From: Bradyrhizobium barranii subsp. barranii
Lineage (GTDB): Bacteria; Pseudomonadota; Alphaproteobacteria; Rhizobiales; Xanthobacteraceae
Assembly: GCF_017565645.3 (NCBI RefSeq)
Contig: NZ_CP086136.1
Span: 8,229,501 to 8,293,500 of the forward strand
DNA: 64,000 nt
Reading direction: 5' to 3'
How positions within the stretch are numbered: position 1 is the stretch's first letter; each line of letters begins with the position of its first letter. Of this stretch, positions 17,325 through 27,565 are shown in pieces. A program made the position numbers and the translations under genes. The notes beneath the pieces were generated by a model. The model saw only the letters and a program-made list of their open reading frames with translations. It searched no databases and had not been told where the DNA came from.

Positions 17325-19433
17325 ATGTCGCAACACGCACTCACAAATCCTGAGCTGCCGAAGCGGACACTATCTTGGGTGATATGGACAGGTATAGCGG
17401 CGCTGGGCGCATTCGCACTTGCTGGCATCGCGCTCAATCGCAATGAGCCAGTTAGTGCGGCCTGGCTAGTGACCGCGGCTATCTGCGTTTACCTCATCTC
17501 TTATCGGTTTTACGGCAAGTTCATCGCCGAGAAGGTCTTGAAGCTGGACGACACACGCCTGACGCCGGCCGAACGCCATAATGATGGGCTCGACTACGTT
17601 CCTACCAACAGATACGTCGTCTTCGGTCATCACTTCGCGGCCATCGCGGGGGCCGGTCCACTGGTCGGGCCGGTGCTCGCTGCACAGATGGGCTATCTGC
17701 CGGGAACTCTTTGGATCCTCGTAGGAGTGGTGTTTGCGGGCGCGGTACAGGATTTCGTTATTCTGTTCTGCTCGATGCGACGCGACGGCCGCTCACTCGG
17801 CGAAATGGTGAGAATGGAAATGGGCCCAATCGCGGGCGGCGTCGCCCTCGTTGGCACCCTCGGGATTATGATCATAATCCTCGCCGCGCTCGGCCTGGTC
17901 GTCGTGAAGGCATTGGGCGAAAGCCCATGGGGCACGTTCACGGTTGCCGTCACGATCCCGACCGCCATGGTCATGGGCGTCTACATGCGGAGCATTCGGC
18001 CAGGCAAAGTGGGAGAAGCCTCTGCATTCGGCGTGATAGTTCTCTTACTCGCCATCTGGTATGGCCAGTACGTGGCCCAGGACGCAACGCTCGGGCCAGC
18101 TTTCACCTACAGCGCACCTGCCCTGGCTTTGGCAATCATCGTTTATGGCGCCATCGCCTCCATGCTGCCAGTATGGCTCCTCCTCGCTCCTCGCGATTAC
18201 CTCAGCACGTTCCTCAAGATCGGCGTCATTGTCGCGCTCGCGATCGGTATATATCTGGTCCAGCCCGACCTAAAGATGGGAGCGGTGACCCGTTTCACCG
18301 ACGGTAGCGGACCAGTGTTTTCCGGCCCACTATTCCCGTTCCTCTTCATCACCATCGCATGCGGCGCAGTGTCAGGCTTTCACGCGTTAATCTCGTCGGG
18401 CACAACGCCAAAGATGATCGAGCGAGAGTCGGACGCCCGTTTTGTCGGTTACGGCGGCATGCTAATGGAGTCTTTCGTCGCCATAATGGCACTTTCCGCT
18501 GCATGTGTGCTCGATCCTGGCATCTACTTCGCCATGAACAGTCCGGCGGCGGTAATCGGCGACACGCCCCAAAGGGCAGCCGAGGTAATTAGCAATTGGG
18601 GGTGGGTGATCACCCCTGAAGCGATCAATCAGACCGCAACTGACGTGGGCGAACACACTATCCTCAACCGAGCCGGCGGCGCTCCGACTTTAGCGGTGGG
18701 TATGGCGCAAATCATGGCTCAGGCCTTTGGAGGTAAGGCGCTCGAGGCGTTTTGGTACCACTTCGCCATCCTATTCGAGGCACTGTTCATCCTCACGGCG
18801 GTTGATGCCGGCACCCGCGCAGGCCGATTTATGATTCAGGATCTGCTCGGCAACATCTACGCCCCGCTCGGCCGCACAGAGTCCCTGTTTTCCAATGTGG
18901 TTGCTACACTGCTCTGTGTCGCCGCGTGGGGCTACTTCGTCTATCAGGGCACGATCGACCCGCTTGGCGGAGTGAATACGATCTGGCCGCTATTCGGCAT
19001 CTCGAACCAGATGCTCGCCGGCATTGCACTTCTGTTGGCTACTACCGTGCTGATCAAGCTCAAGCGGGAGCGCTACGCATGGGTGACGCTTGCGCCCACG
19101 GCTTGGCTTCTGGTTTGCACCCTGACGGCAGGGTGGATGAAGGCATTCTCGTCCGATCCGCGCATCGGATTCTACGCGTTGGCCAACAAGTACAGCGAGG
19201 CGGCTTCGGCTGGCACCGTCCTCGCTCCGGCCAAGAGCATTGCCGAGATGGAGCGTGTGGCTTTCAACAACTACATATGCGGCACGCTCACGGTGCTGTT
19301 CGTTGCTCTCGTGCTAGTCATGGCTTATTTCACGCTGCGAATGTCGCTGAAGGCGTTCCGCAACGCCATGCCGAGTGCGGCTGAGACGCCACCTGCAATT
19401 CGTGAGGGAGGATTGTCTGGTGCTCCTGCGTAA
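17325..19433 (+). CDS. cstA: Carbon starvation protein A, pyruvate/peptide transporter family
   Basis: 702 residues, the normal CstA size. Many hydrophobic helices begin at residue ~15. Signatures are SYRFYGKFIAEKVLKLDD, the NRYVVFGHHFAAIAGAGPLVGPVLAAQMGYLP block, DFVILFCSMRRDGRSLGEM, GAVSGFHALISSGTTPKM, and the FEALFILTAVDAGTRAGRFM block near the C-terminus. Family members import pyruvate or peptides during carbon limitation. GGGAGGAAGG precedes the ATG. The 3' end overlaps the ybdD-like gene by 14 bp, the usual cstA-ybdD pairing. Confidence 0.96.
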   Translation: MSQHALTNPELPKRTLSWVIWTGIAALGAFALAGIALNRNEPVSAAWLVTAAICVYLISYRFYGKFIAEKVLKLDDTRLTPAERHNDGLDYVPTNRYVVFGHHFAAIAGAGPLVGPVLAAQMGYLPGTLWILVGVVFAGAVQDFVILFCSMRRDGRSLGEMVRMEMGPIAGGVALVGTLGIMIIILAALGLVVVKALGESPWGTFTVAVTIPTAMVMGVYMRSIRPGKVGEASAFGVIVLLLAIWYGQYVAQDATLGPAFTYSAPALALAIIVYGAIASMLPVWLLLAPRDYLSTFLKIGVIVALAIGIYLVQPDLKMGAVTRFTDGSGPVFSGPLFPFLFITIACGAVSGFHALISSGTTPKMIERESDARFVGYGGMLMESFVAIMALSAACVLDPGIYFAMNSPAAVIGDTPQRAAEVISNWGWVITPEAINQTATDVGEHTILNRAGGAPTLAVGMAQIMAQAFGGKALEAFWYHFAILFEALFILTAVDAGTRAGRFMIQDLLGNIYAPLGRTESLFSNVVATLLCVAAWGYFVYQGTIDPLGGVNTIWPLFGISNQMLAGIALLLATTVLIKLKRERYAWVTLAPTAWLLVCTLTAGWMKAFSSDPRIGFYALANKYSEAASAGTVLAPAKSIAEMERVAFNNYICGTLTVLFVALVLVMAYFTLRMSLKAFRNAMPSAAETPPAIREGGLSGAPA

Positions 19434-19686
19434 TGTTCGGAAATCGGTCCTGTCGTGCCGGGAAGTCACTGGGGCGACGGTAGAAGAGTGCTTTGCGTGC
19501 GCGCGGGACGCGGCCAAACAACTGCGCATGGGCTGGCTTCGGGCCATTGGTGCGCCCGATTATAAGGCCTACTTGATCCACCATGCGAGGCGGCATCCTG
19601 GCACGGCACCAATGGCTGAGCGCGAATACGTCAACATGTTCATCGAGCGGCGCTTCGATGGACGTAATGCTGGGCGCTGCTGCTAG
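19420..19686 (+). CDS. YbdD/YjiX-family small protein, CstA partner
   Basis: 88 residues from GTG 19420, eight bases after GGGAGGA. It overlaps the cstA end. The family pattern is clear: ARDAAKQLRMGWLRAIGAPDYKAYLIHHARRHPG then an ERRFDGRNAGRCC-like end with the conserved terminal GRCC. The small partner of CstA/BtsT-type transporters, needed for transport in characterised cases. Translational coupling is likely. A longer reading from ATG 19375 is possible but lies inside cstA and has no ribosome site. Confidence 0.85.
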   Translation: MLLRNVRKSVLSCREVTGATVEECFACARDAAKQLRMGWLRAIGAPDYKAYLIHHARRHPGTAPMAEREYVNMFIERRFDGRNAGRCC

Positions 19687-20011
19687 TTCATACTCCGGAG
19701 TGGCAAGATCAGGCTCTAGCCGATTGAGGTACTCGGTTCCATCGCCGGTGCTCCCGACCGCGTGAGGTGATGCCTTCAACTCGGTGCGGCCGCGGATTTG
19801 ACGGAAGTCAATCTTTCGGCTTCATCCTACAAAACGACCAGGGAGCTTCGTATTGGCGTTACGCAGTATTGCAGTGGTGGAGCCGGCTAAAAATCAGCTT
19901 TTGCGAAATTTTTTGCGTCCTTCAATTTCCGACTTTTGCAACACTATCCGCCACAGGTGGTCATCGAACACTTACTGAAGCGCAGGTTCCGTCACGTCGT
20001 GTTCTCAGGAC
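19687..20011. other. Gap with an AT-rich tract
   Basis: No gene supported. Around 19880-19950 the sequence becomes AT-rich (GCGAAATTTTTTGCGTCC), probably promoter DNA for the antitoxin remnant that follows. Confidence 0.35.
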
Positions 20012-20212
20012 GATGTCCGCCTACATTCCGCAGCCACTGAGCCCAGAGCAAAGTGGGCGAACATGGAAGCTCGCGGGAGTCCTGGCGAAAGCAGCCTCCA
20101 TTTTCGATTCCATGCAGGAAGCTGAGCAATGGTTGGAACGGCCGGCTATCGGCTTGAACCGTATGCGTCCGGCGAAGGCCCCGGGTAGTCCGTTTTTTGA
20201 CTGCAGCCGCGG
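20012..20212 (+). pseudogene. MbcA/ParS/Xre antitoxin fragment (DUF2384)
   Basis: The ATG at 20012 opens MSAYIPQPLSPEQSGRTWKL followed by AGVLAKAASIFDSMQEAEQW and LERPAIGLNRMRP. The L--V---A---F-----A--WL--P--GL---RP pattern is the toxin-binding DUF2384 domain of RES-Xre type toxin-antitoxin antitoxins. The conserved continuation (DLL-TP-G---V---L-R) is missing. After RPAKAPG the reading becomes unlike protein and runs into repeats and a terminator. No RES toxin follows. A truncated antitoxin relic. Confidence 0.6.
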
Positions 20213-20265
20213 GCAAAGTACGCCCCCTATAAGTTTGTCCCCTAATCGGGGCAAAGTAGGTCCCC
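20210..20265. repeat. Pair of short direct repeats
   Basis: GGGCAAAGTACGCCCCCT and, 35 bp on, GGGCAAAGTAGGTCCCCT, separated by TAAGTTTGTCCCCTAATC. An 18-bp imperfect duplication just before a terminator and after the broken antitoxin reading frame. Confidence 0.55.
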
Positions 20266-20272
20266 TAGCCCA

Positions 20273-20302
20273 AAGAGCTCCGCTGGCGACGGCGGAGCTC
20301 TT
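20273..20302. terminator. Rho-independent-type hairpin
   Basis: AAGAGCTCCGC - TGGCGACG - GCGGAGCTCTT, an 11-bp perfect stem, downstream of the antitoxin remnant. Confidence 0.65.
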
Positions 20303-20576
20303 CGCATTCCTTCAAGTTTGTTGCTGCCCAATAGACCCTCGCTGGGAAGCCTCCATTTCCGCCGCGGCGATCCTGGTCACACTGAAGCGGTAACCATCAC
20401 CGGCACGCAATTGTTGAGGCCGGCCGGAAAAGCCCCATATTCTGGTAACGTGCGGGGATCCGCTGTCGGACCGGCCCGCCGATTGAAGAATTCGTGAGTC
20501 CTCCCGGTCCGCTCAAGAAGCGTCGCAGAAAACAGGCTTCAAATGACGGAGGCGCCGCGGCGCGTCAGGAGAGCAG

Positions 20577-21368
20577 ATGGCGAATTTTGGCGAAAACGAC
20601 CGGTTCCGATCCCGGATGTTCGAAGAAGGCAACAATCTCCGGTTCGAGCGGCCTATCGACGAGGCGTCGCGCCAGTGGTGGCTGGGGAAGTTCTACGACA
20701 CGTTCGATCTGACACCAGAGGGCATGGCCGACCGCATCACCAAAAGTGCGCCTGGATCGAAGTCTACCGTCTATCATTTCATCGACGGCGCCAGAGAGGC
20801 ATTCTCACTACGGGTCGACGGAGATTTTCCGGGTACGCAGGAGTTCGGGTTCGCCCATCGGGAGCTCGATCTGAAAGGCTCAGCCTTCAACGCCGAAGGA
20901 ATGGCCGTCTCCGACGCAATGCAAGGCGGCGGCTATGGAAGCCGTCTCATGGGAGACCTGATCGACACCCGCCTGATCGGGATCGACCGGATCAAGCTGC
21001 GTGCGGAGCGCATCGGTCGCTATGTCTGGATCAAGATGGGGTTTCGTCCCACGGATGACGCATGGCGCCAGATGAAGATCGAAGCCTACGGATTCCTGGT
21101 GCAGCACATGGAGACTTTGCGCCGGCAGAAGCTCGACGTGACCGAGCTGATGAGGGAGATCGAGGCTGGCGGCCCCAAAATGGCCCTCACGATCGCGGCC
21201 TTGGGCGCGAAGGTCCCGAGCAATGATATTCCGGCCCGCTTTGGACCGAAGCTGATGCCGTTCGGGAAGGTCTTCTTCCTGGAAGTCGCGTCGCCGTGGA
21301 GCGGCACGCTTGATCTCCGGGACGGCGAGCAGATGAAGAACGTAGAAACCTACCGCGAAACGAAGTAG
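20577..21368 (+). CDS. GNAT-fold-like hypothetical protein
   Basis: 263 residues. The middle (AMQGGGYGSRLMGDLIDTRL followed by RIKLRAERIGRYVWIKMGFR) resembles the acetyl-CoA-binding Q-x-x-G-x-G loop and the closing strand of GNAT acetyltransferases. The N-terminal part (FERPIDEASRQWWLGKFYDT) is unfamiliar, as is the long C-terminal part. The start at 20577 follows GGAGAGCAG. The next two small genes follow closely on the same strand and may form a unit. Substrate and pathway unknown. Moderately confident that it is a real gene, weakly that it is a GNAT. Confidence 0.65.
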   Translation: MANFGENDRFRSRMFEEGNNLRFERPIDEASRQWWLGKFYDTFDLTPEGMADRITKSAPGSKSTVYHFIDGAREAFSLRVDGDFPGTQEFGFAHRELDLKGSAFNAEGMAVSDAMQGGGYGSRLMGDLIDTRLIGIDRIKLRAERIGRYVWIKMGFRPTDDAWRQMKIEAYGFLVQHMETLRRQKLDVTELMREIEAGGPKMALTIAALGAKVPSNDIPARFGPKLMPFGKVFFLEVASPWSGTLDLRDGEQMKNVETYRETK

Positions 21369-21376
21369 ACTGAGGC

Positions 21377-21589
21377 ATGTCTCAACTTCCCGATGGTCAC
21401 GTTCGATACCCCAGCCATAGCTGGGGGCCGTTTGCCGAGGACCCCTCGCTCGACGTGGGGATCACCGGAGAGGCATTGGCCGAGGCCGTCAGGGGAGCCT
21501 GGATCGAGGCCGGCGGCACCGATGAGACCTTCGGAGAGACGTTCCCGCATCTTGCCGAAAGCAGGCCTAAGCAACCGATGCCGGCTTGA
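21377..21589 (+). CDS. Small hypothetical protein
   Basis: 70 residues, soluble and acidic (MSQLPDGHVRYPSHSWGPFA, then EALAEAVRGAWIEAGG). It starts 8 bp after the GNAT-like gene and its TGA overlaps the next ATG (ATGA), so the three are probably co-translated. No family recognised. Confidence 0.55.
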   Translation: MSQLPDGHVRYPSHSWGPFAEDPSLDVGITGEALAEAVRGAWIEAGGTDETFGETFPHLAESRPKQPMPA

Positions 21590-21921
21590 TCCGGGACCAC
21601 CCTCCCGAACGAACTCGAAGCGGAACGCGCCTGCTCACCGGGTTCGAGACCTACATCCTCAATCGCATCAACGACGGATCGGCCGGCAGCGGATTGATCG
21701 ATACACTGCCGTTCCACGTGGCCGTCGCCGCGCGGGAACTGTTCGGCGCCGTCGCCTCGTTCGAGCGCGCCTGCATTCCGGAAGGCGGACGTGTGGTGTT
21801 CAACATCAAGGCCAATGACTACCGCCTGATTGCCATAGTTCAATATCGTGATGGCGTGTTGATACTCCGCTTTTTCGGCAATCATGAAGACTATGAAAAG
21901 GTCAACGCGGAGACGGTGTGA
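21586..21921 (+). CDS. Chimeric protein with a HigB-toxin C-terminal half
   Basis: 111 residues. The last ~45 (GGRVVFNIKANDYRLIAIVQ, then YRDGVLILRFFGNHEDYEKVN) match the RelE/HigB-type mRNA interferase core: R-VFNIK-N-YRL, a hydrophobic strand pair, and RF-G-H-EYDK with the catalytic-region histidine. The first ~65 (FETYILNRINDGSAGSGLID, PFHVAVAARELFGAVASF) do not belong to HigB, whose own N-terminus (about 50 residues with a W-KP--I pattern) is missing. No HigA antitoxin follows; the next plus-strand sequence is non-coding. Probably a recombination product that lost toxin activity, or a novel fusion. Confidence 0.6.
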   Translation: MIRDHPPERTRSGTRLLTGFETYILNRINDGSAGSGLIDTLPFHVAVAARELFGAVASFERACIPEGGRVVFNIKANDYRLIAIVQYRDGVLILRFFGNHEDYEKVNAETV

Positions 21922-21977
21922 TGAAGGCAACATTGATAATTATCCAGCCGGAGGGGCGAGTGGGTAGGGAGCTAAAG

Positions 21978-22157
21978 TTACCTCTCACCTCGGCCGGGCA
22001 GCAGAGGCAAACCCAATTCGCGAGCTCGTCGCCTAACGGATGCGATGTGACGTCCAATCTCCCGCGCCATCGCTGGCACTCTTTCCTTACGTTGCGCGAG
22101 TTCGATCAGCAGCTTGGTCTCTTCTTCGGTCCATTTGCGGGGTTTTGCGGGCTCCAT
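21978..22157 (-). CDS. Small SANT/Myb-like DNA-binding protein
   Basis: 59 residues: MEPAKPRKWTEEETKLLIEL, then AQRKERVPAMAREIGRHIAS and VRRRARELGLPLLPG. A W-TEEE--LL-------------A--IGR---SVR-RA--LGL arrangement is a single Myb/SANT-type or SMC-like helix-turn-helix. Such mini-regulators are common in Bradyrhizobium. The start at 22157 follows GGAGCAAGAGCAGC. An upstream ATG at 22190 lacks a site. Target unknown. Confidence 0.65.
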   Translation of the reverse strand: MEPAKPRKWTEEETKLLIELAQRKERVPAMAREIGRHIASVRRRARELGLPLLPGRGER

Positions 22158-22445
22158 TGCTGCTCTTGCTCCACGAATCGAAACCGGCATCAGTCTGTGA
22201 CTGCGATTCTGGCCCGATGAAGGCGATCACGTTCGCCGTCGTCGGGCCTGCACCTTGGTACAATGATGGTCTCCGGCCAGTCGCCCTGTGGCTCACCGGG
22301 CATATTCGACGTCGCGCGTCAGGAACATCTAGGCCGGTGGTTAACCCTGTTGGCAAACACCCCGTACGTGGTACGTGAGCCGCCGCCATGTTGCCTCATG
22401 GATCGATGAATTTTCACCGGCACTATTTTAAGGTGGAGAAGCATC

Positions 22446-22919
22446 ATGCTGAGAATGGTGTCGTTGGGTCTCCTCATCCTATTGGGTGTTGGATTTCTGG
22501 TGTCGATGGAACTCAGAAATCCGGCGCGAAGTACAGTAGCGGTCGTCCAGCCCCTTGCCGAAACGACCGTAGGCATTTCCGATTCACATGGTGCGTTGGC
22601 GAAAGCTGATCGACTAGAAATTGCCGCTGCGAGCAGCGAAACTCCAGCGCAGCCTTCTCTAGTCGAGGAACGCATTTCTCCATCGGAAGGCATGGGTATC
22701 GATTCTTCGGACCCCCCCAAGGTGATCGACCACCATCGGCACCATCCCAAATCAAAGAAGGTTGCCGCTGCCCTTCCTAAGTCGAAGTCAAAGGAACCCG
22801 AAATCAAGCGAACTACCATTTCCGGGCGTTCAAAGGCTGCCGGCGACACCGAGCCCTGTCGGCTAAGCGCGTTCGGTGGTTTGCGTAAGGCTTTGAACTC
22901 AATCGACTGCGAGATCTGA
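22446..22919 (+). CDS. Membrane-anchored, basic-tailed hypothetical protein
   Basis: 157 residues. One N-terminal transmembrane segment (MVSLGLLILLGVGFLVSMEL), then a hydrophilic linker containing a His/Lys cluster (DHHRHHPKSKK) and a closing EPCRLSAFGGLRKALNSIDC-type segment with two cysteines. AAGGTGGAGAAG precedes the ATG. The architecture matches the 9258 protein, so they may be distant relatives. No function known. Confidence 0.65.
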   Translation: MLRMVSLGLLILLGVGFLVSMELRNPARSTVAVVQPLAETTVGISDSHGALAKADRLEIAAASSETPAQPSLVEERISPSEGMGIDSSDPPKVIDHHRHHPKSKKVAAALPKSKSKEPEIKRTTISGRSKAAGDTEPCRLSAFGGLRKALNSIDCEI

Positions 22920-23346
22920 ATAGGAAGCTGGACGATGCGCCCTTGAAGCCCTCAGCTGCACACGGTCCGACCAACGGACCAGCAAAGGCCGCCGACAGAG
23001 CCAGCACCAGCCGGCCATTGCCCTTGGCGTAGCGCGCCACGTTCTGCTGCCTGTCAATCGGCTAGCAATTTTGGACGCCGATCCCCCGGCTTAGGGGGCA
23101 ATATTGCAGGCCGAATGACAGCGTTGCCCCGCAAGGCGTACGGGCCGCCGCTAAGCGCCCGTGAGATGTCGGCTTTGATCGCTGAAGCGGTGGATGCGAT
23201 CAGCGTCCGCGAACCCGCTCAGTATCGCGCGATAGACGCAAGTCGCCGGATGTAAATGCCGCTGGACGCTGATGTCCGTTTCTCCCCCAACAGCGGCGCT
23301 AAAGCGGACATCGCCGGAGGTCTGGGTTGGGCCAAAAGCCGACTCC
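22920..23346. other. Gap with decayed sequence
   Basis: No intact gene. 23105-23255 has an open stretch (ATGACAGCGTTGCCCCGCAA...) without recognisable homology. 23270-23340 holds two halves of the dispersed GTCCGCT...AGCGGAC repeat. Confidence 0.4.
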
Positions 23347-24159
23347 CTACGGCACCGTACCCCTCACGACCCAGGCAGTAGCTGCGTAGGAACGGGGACC
23401 GTCCGGCTCACCATCGAGATAAGCCAATTGCACCGCATCGTGCAGCTTAGCCTTCGCGGCGCTGTCCAGCGAGCCAACAAAGGCGGCGATCGGTCCCTCG
23501 CTGCCTTCAGCAGGAGCCCAAAAATCCACAAACGAAGCATAGTCCATGCGGATGGTCCGTGTATCTTGCACGACATCATTTAAGTCTGCCGCGCGCCACG
23601 CCTGCGCCAGATTGCCGGGCCGGCTCAGGGGCCGCGTGTACGCGCGCGCCCGCGCTTCGTGCCCACGTGGATCGAGCATCGCGGCGGTGTCGAAGATCAT
23701 CCGGAAAGCCACAAATCCGCCACGCGTATCCCATGTCGCGGCGGCGACGGTACCGCCCGGTCGGGTCACCCGCTTCATCTCGCGTATCGCCAGATCGGTG
23801 TCGGGCGCGAATTGCAACGCCAGCATAGAGAGTGAGTGATCGAAACGGGCATTTGCGAACGGTAAGGCACAGGCATCACCGACCTCGAATGTGAGACGCG
23901 GATTGCTATTTCTACGCCTTGCGTGTTCGATGTAGGTGAGTGCCAGGTCAAGGCCGATGACACTGCCGATCGCGGAATTGCCGGCGAGGCAAGCGGCGAG
24001 ATTTCCGGTCCCGCAGCCGACGTCAAGCACACGGGCGCCACGATCAATCCCCGCAAAGTCGATCAACAGCGGTGCGAGGCGCCGACTCCATCGCCCCATT
24101 TGCAACTCGTGCGCGTCGCCGTCGTTCGCCAGAAAAGACTGCATCGGGGCGCTACTCAC
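23347..24159 (-). CDS. Class I SAM-dependent methyltransferase
   Basis: 270 residues from GTG 24159, with GGAGGAGGCCG directly upstream. Motif I is VLDVGCGTGNLAACLAG (residues ~44-60), acidic motif II is IGLDLALTYIEHAR, then VGDACALPFANARFD and RPGGTVAAATWD (post-motif III). A generic UbiE/Methyltransf_11 fold methylating an unknown small molecule. It starts just behind the 3' remnant of a Bug-type binding protein gene and has no functional partner next to it. Confidence 0.9.
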   Translation of the reverse strand: MSSAPMQSFLANDGDAHELQMGRWSRRLAPLLIDFAGIDRGARVLDVGCGTGNLAACLAGNSAIGSVIGLDLALTYIEHARRRNSNPRLTFEVGDACALPFANARFDHSLSMLALQFAPDTDLAIREMKRVTRPGGTVAAATWDTRGGFVAFRMIFDTAAMLDPRGHEARARAYTRPLSRPGNLAQAWRAADLNDVVQDTRTIRMDYASFVDFWAPAEGSEGPIAAFVGSLDSAAKAKLHDAVQLAYLDGEPDGPRSYAATAWVVRGTVP

Positions 24160-24171
24160 CGGCCTCCTCCA

Positions 24172-24400
24172 CTATTTGCGCCCGAGGCCGGCGGAGCGGC
24201 CCAGCTCGGCATCAGTTGCGATCTGCTTGGCTACCAGTGCATCCAAAGTATCGGGGGTCAATTGCATGGGCTCGATGCCGAAGTTTATCACGCACTTTTG
24301 GATCGGCGAGCGCCTTGCGCGTTTCAACCGCAAGCCTGTCGGATCCGGACGGGAAGAGATCGCTTACTGCTGGGAGCGGGACGGCTCGGACGCTCGCCCC
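24172..24400 (-). pseudogene. 3' remnant of a Bug/TctC-type tripartite tricarboxylate binding protein
   Basis: The minus strand reads NFGIEPMQLTPDTLDALVAK followed by QIATDAELGRSAGLGRK and a stop at 24172. This is the typical C-terminus of Bug proteins (G-EP---TP----A-V--E-A----L----GL). In the neighbouring frame just upstream, RLAVETRKALADPKVRDK is the helix that normally precedes it, so a frameshift lies near 24283. The first ~250 codons are absent. A gene scar only. Confidence 0.6.
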
Positions 24401-24454
24401 CTAAACCCGCGTCGGAGCCGTTTCGTCTTTGTGTGAGATTACCAATGCTGCAGA

Positions 24455-24520
24455 TCACAGCACAGAACATGAGCGGTGATTCTGAGCAGGAATTATTTTG
24501 CTGATGGCATGGTCGGTTGC
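24455..24520 (+). pseudogene. Fragment of a TolB/cyclase-associated domain signature
   Basis: AQNMSGDSEQELF in one frame and YFADGMVG in the next reproduce, with a frameshift, the NMSGDPEQEYFADGMV signature of winged-helix/adenylate-cyclase-type proteins, an example of which is at 40791-41393. Only about 20 codons remain. Confidence 0.45.
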
Positions 24521-24701
24521 TTGGGCACTTTACATTTCTGCCCTCATGAGCGACCGAATGTACGGCGCGAGTAGCTTGAGATTACAGACGTGACCCGTTT
24601 GCGAAAATCTCGCACGTCGGCGGGTTCCCTGAAATGCGCATCCTTGATCACGGGCGTCAGCTCGTTGCGAAGGGCTTCAGGCAGTGCGGCCATAAGTTCG
24701 T

Positions 24702-26524
<1,823 letters not shown>

Positions 26525-26570
26525 TCATTCGGGATGCCAGACCTCTAGCCAATGATTTGGCTTCAGGCTA

Positions 26571-26598
26571 ATTGATATAATTCAACCTGGATATCAAT
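26571..26598. promoter_or_regulatory. Candidate LysR operator between dgdA and the lysR gene
   Basis: ATTGATAT at 26571-26578 and ATATCAAT at 26591-26598 form a perfect 8-bp inverted repeat with a 12-base spacer, in an AT-rich patch 14 bp before the LysR start. It also contains the T-N11-A LysR pattern. Confidence 0.6.
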
Positions 26599-26611
26599 CT
26601 GACTGATACGG

Positions 26612-27475
26612 ATGCTGGATCTCACCCTTCTGAGAAATTTCATCATCGTGGCCCGGGTCGGTTCCATCAGTCTGGCCGCCCTGCAGATCGGCCGGACGCA
26701 GTCCGCGCTCAGCATGCAGATGCAACGGCTGGAAGAGACGATCACGCAGCCGCTGTTTCACCGCAGCGGGTCCGGAATGAGGCTGACTGCGGCCGGCGAG
26801 AAACTGCTCGCCCACGCCGAGACGCTGCTGGCGCAGCACGACGAGATTCTGGCCGACATGAGCGGTGAAGGGCTCAAGGGGACGCTGAGCCTGGGCTGCC
26901 CGGAGGACTATTCGATCGCCTTCCTGCCGGCGCTGTTGAAGGGGTTCTGCGCGCTCCATCCCAATGTCGAACTGCGCATGGTCTGCGCCCCGACCTCCGA
27001 GCTGCGCCCCATGCTGGCGCGGCGCCAGATCGACATGGCGCTGGTCTCGCTGTCTGATGCCGGTGCGAGCGACGTGATCCGCCAGGAGCGCTTCGTCTGG
27101 GTGGCGAACGAGGCCGAACCGAAAATACTGACGCAAGACGTCCTGCCTCTGGCCCTGGCAGCACCGATGAGTCTGGACTACCGCGCAGCCTGCGCCGCGA
27201 TGAACGCGGTCAATCGGCGCTACAGGGTCGCTTACGCCAGCAACAGTCTCGCCGGCCTGATCGCGATCGCGCGGTCCGGTCATGCGATCAGCGTCCTGAC
27301 GCGAACCGCCGTTCCGTTCGATCTTCACGTCGTGTCGGCCGGATTGCCTCTGCTTCCGACGATCGGCATCGCGCTTGAATTCTCGGAGGCCAAGCCGTCT
27401 TTGTTGTCGACAACGCTGGCCGAGCACGTTCGCACCGTGCTGCCCGGACTGAAGACCAAGGCAGAGATCGATTGA
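26612..27475 (+). CDS. dgdR: LysR-family transcriptional regulator, probable dgdA regulator
   Basis: 287 residues. The N-terminal winged HTH is LLRNFIIVARVGSISLAALQ with the recognition part QSALSMQMQRLEE, followed by the linker helix and a LysR substrate-binding domain (GTLSLGCPEDYSIAFLPALL, SLAGLIAIARSGHAISVLTR). Divergent from the dialkylglycine decarboxylase gene across a palindromic AT-rich region, it most likely controls that gene, as DgdR does in Burkholderia. The symbol rests on position and family, not on close sequence comparison. Confidence 0.85.
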   Translation: MLDLTLLRNFIIVARVGSISLAALQIGRTQSALSMQMQRLEETITQPLFHRSGSGMRLTAAGEKLLAHAETLLAQHDEILADMSGEGLKGTLSLGCPEDYSIAFLPALLKGFCALHPNVELRMVCAPTSELRPMLARRQIDMALVSLSDAGASDVIRQERFVWVANEAEPKILTQDVLPLALAAPMSLDYRAACAAMNAVNRRYRVAYASNSLAGLIAIARSGHAISVLTRTAVPFDLHVVSAGLPLLPTIGIALEFSEAKPSLLSTTLAEHVRTVLPGLKTKAEID

Positions 27476-27565
27476 GAGGGGTATCGGGAGAGGACGTCGC
27501 TGGTGTCCCGAAGGAGCTTATTGTCATGGGCCTCGATCACGTGCTGCTGAATCTGTTTCTTCACC

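Noticed and set aside
20010..21921. A complete toxin-antitoxin locus
   Set aside because: The DUF2384 antitoxin is truncated, the HigB part lacks its N-terminus and HigA, and the GNAT-like gene between has no TA features such as a ribbon-helix-helix partner.
23105..23255. Plus-strand open stretch as a resolvase or IS fragment
   Set aside because: No motif of any recombinase family could be identified in any frame.
26571..26598. A third anaerobox in the dgdA-lysR gap
   Set aside because: TTGATATAATTCAA deviates in the right half site and the longer inverted repeat ATTGATAT/ATATCAAT fits a LysR operator better.
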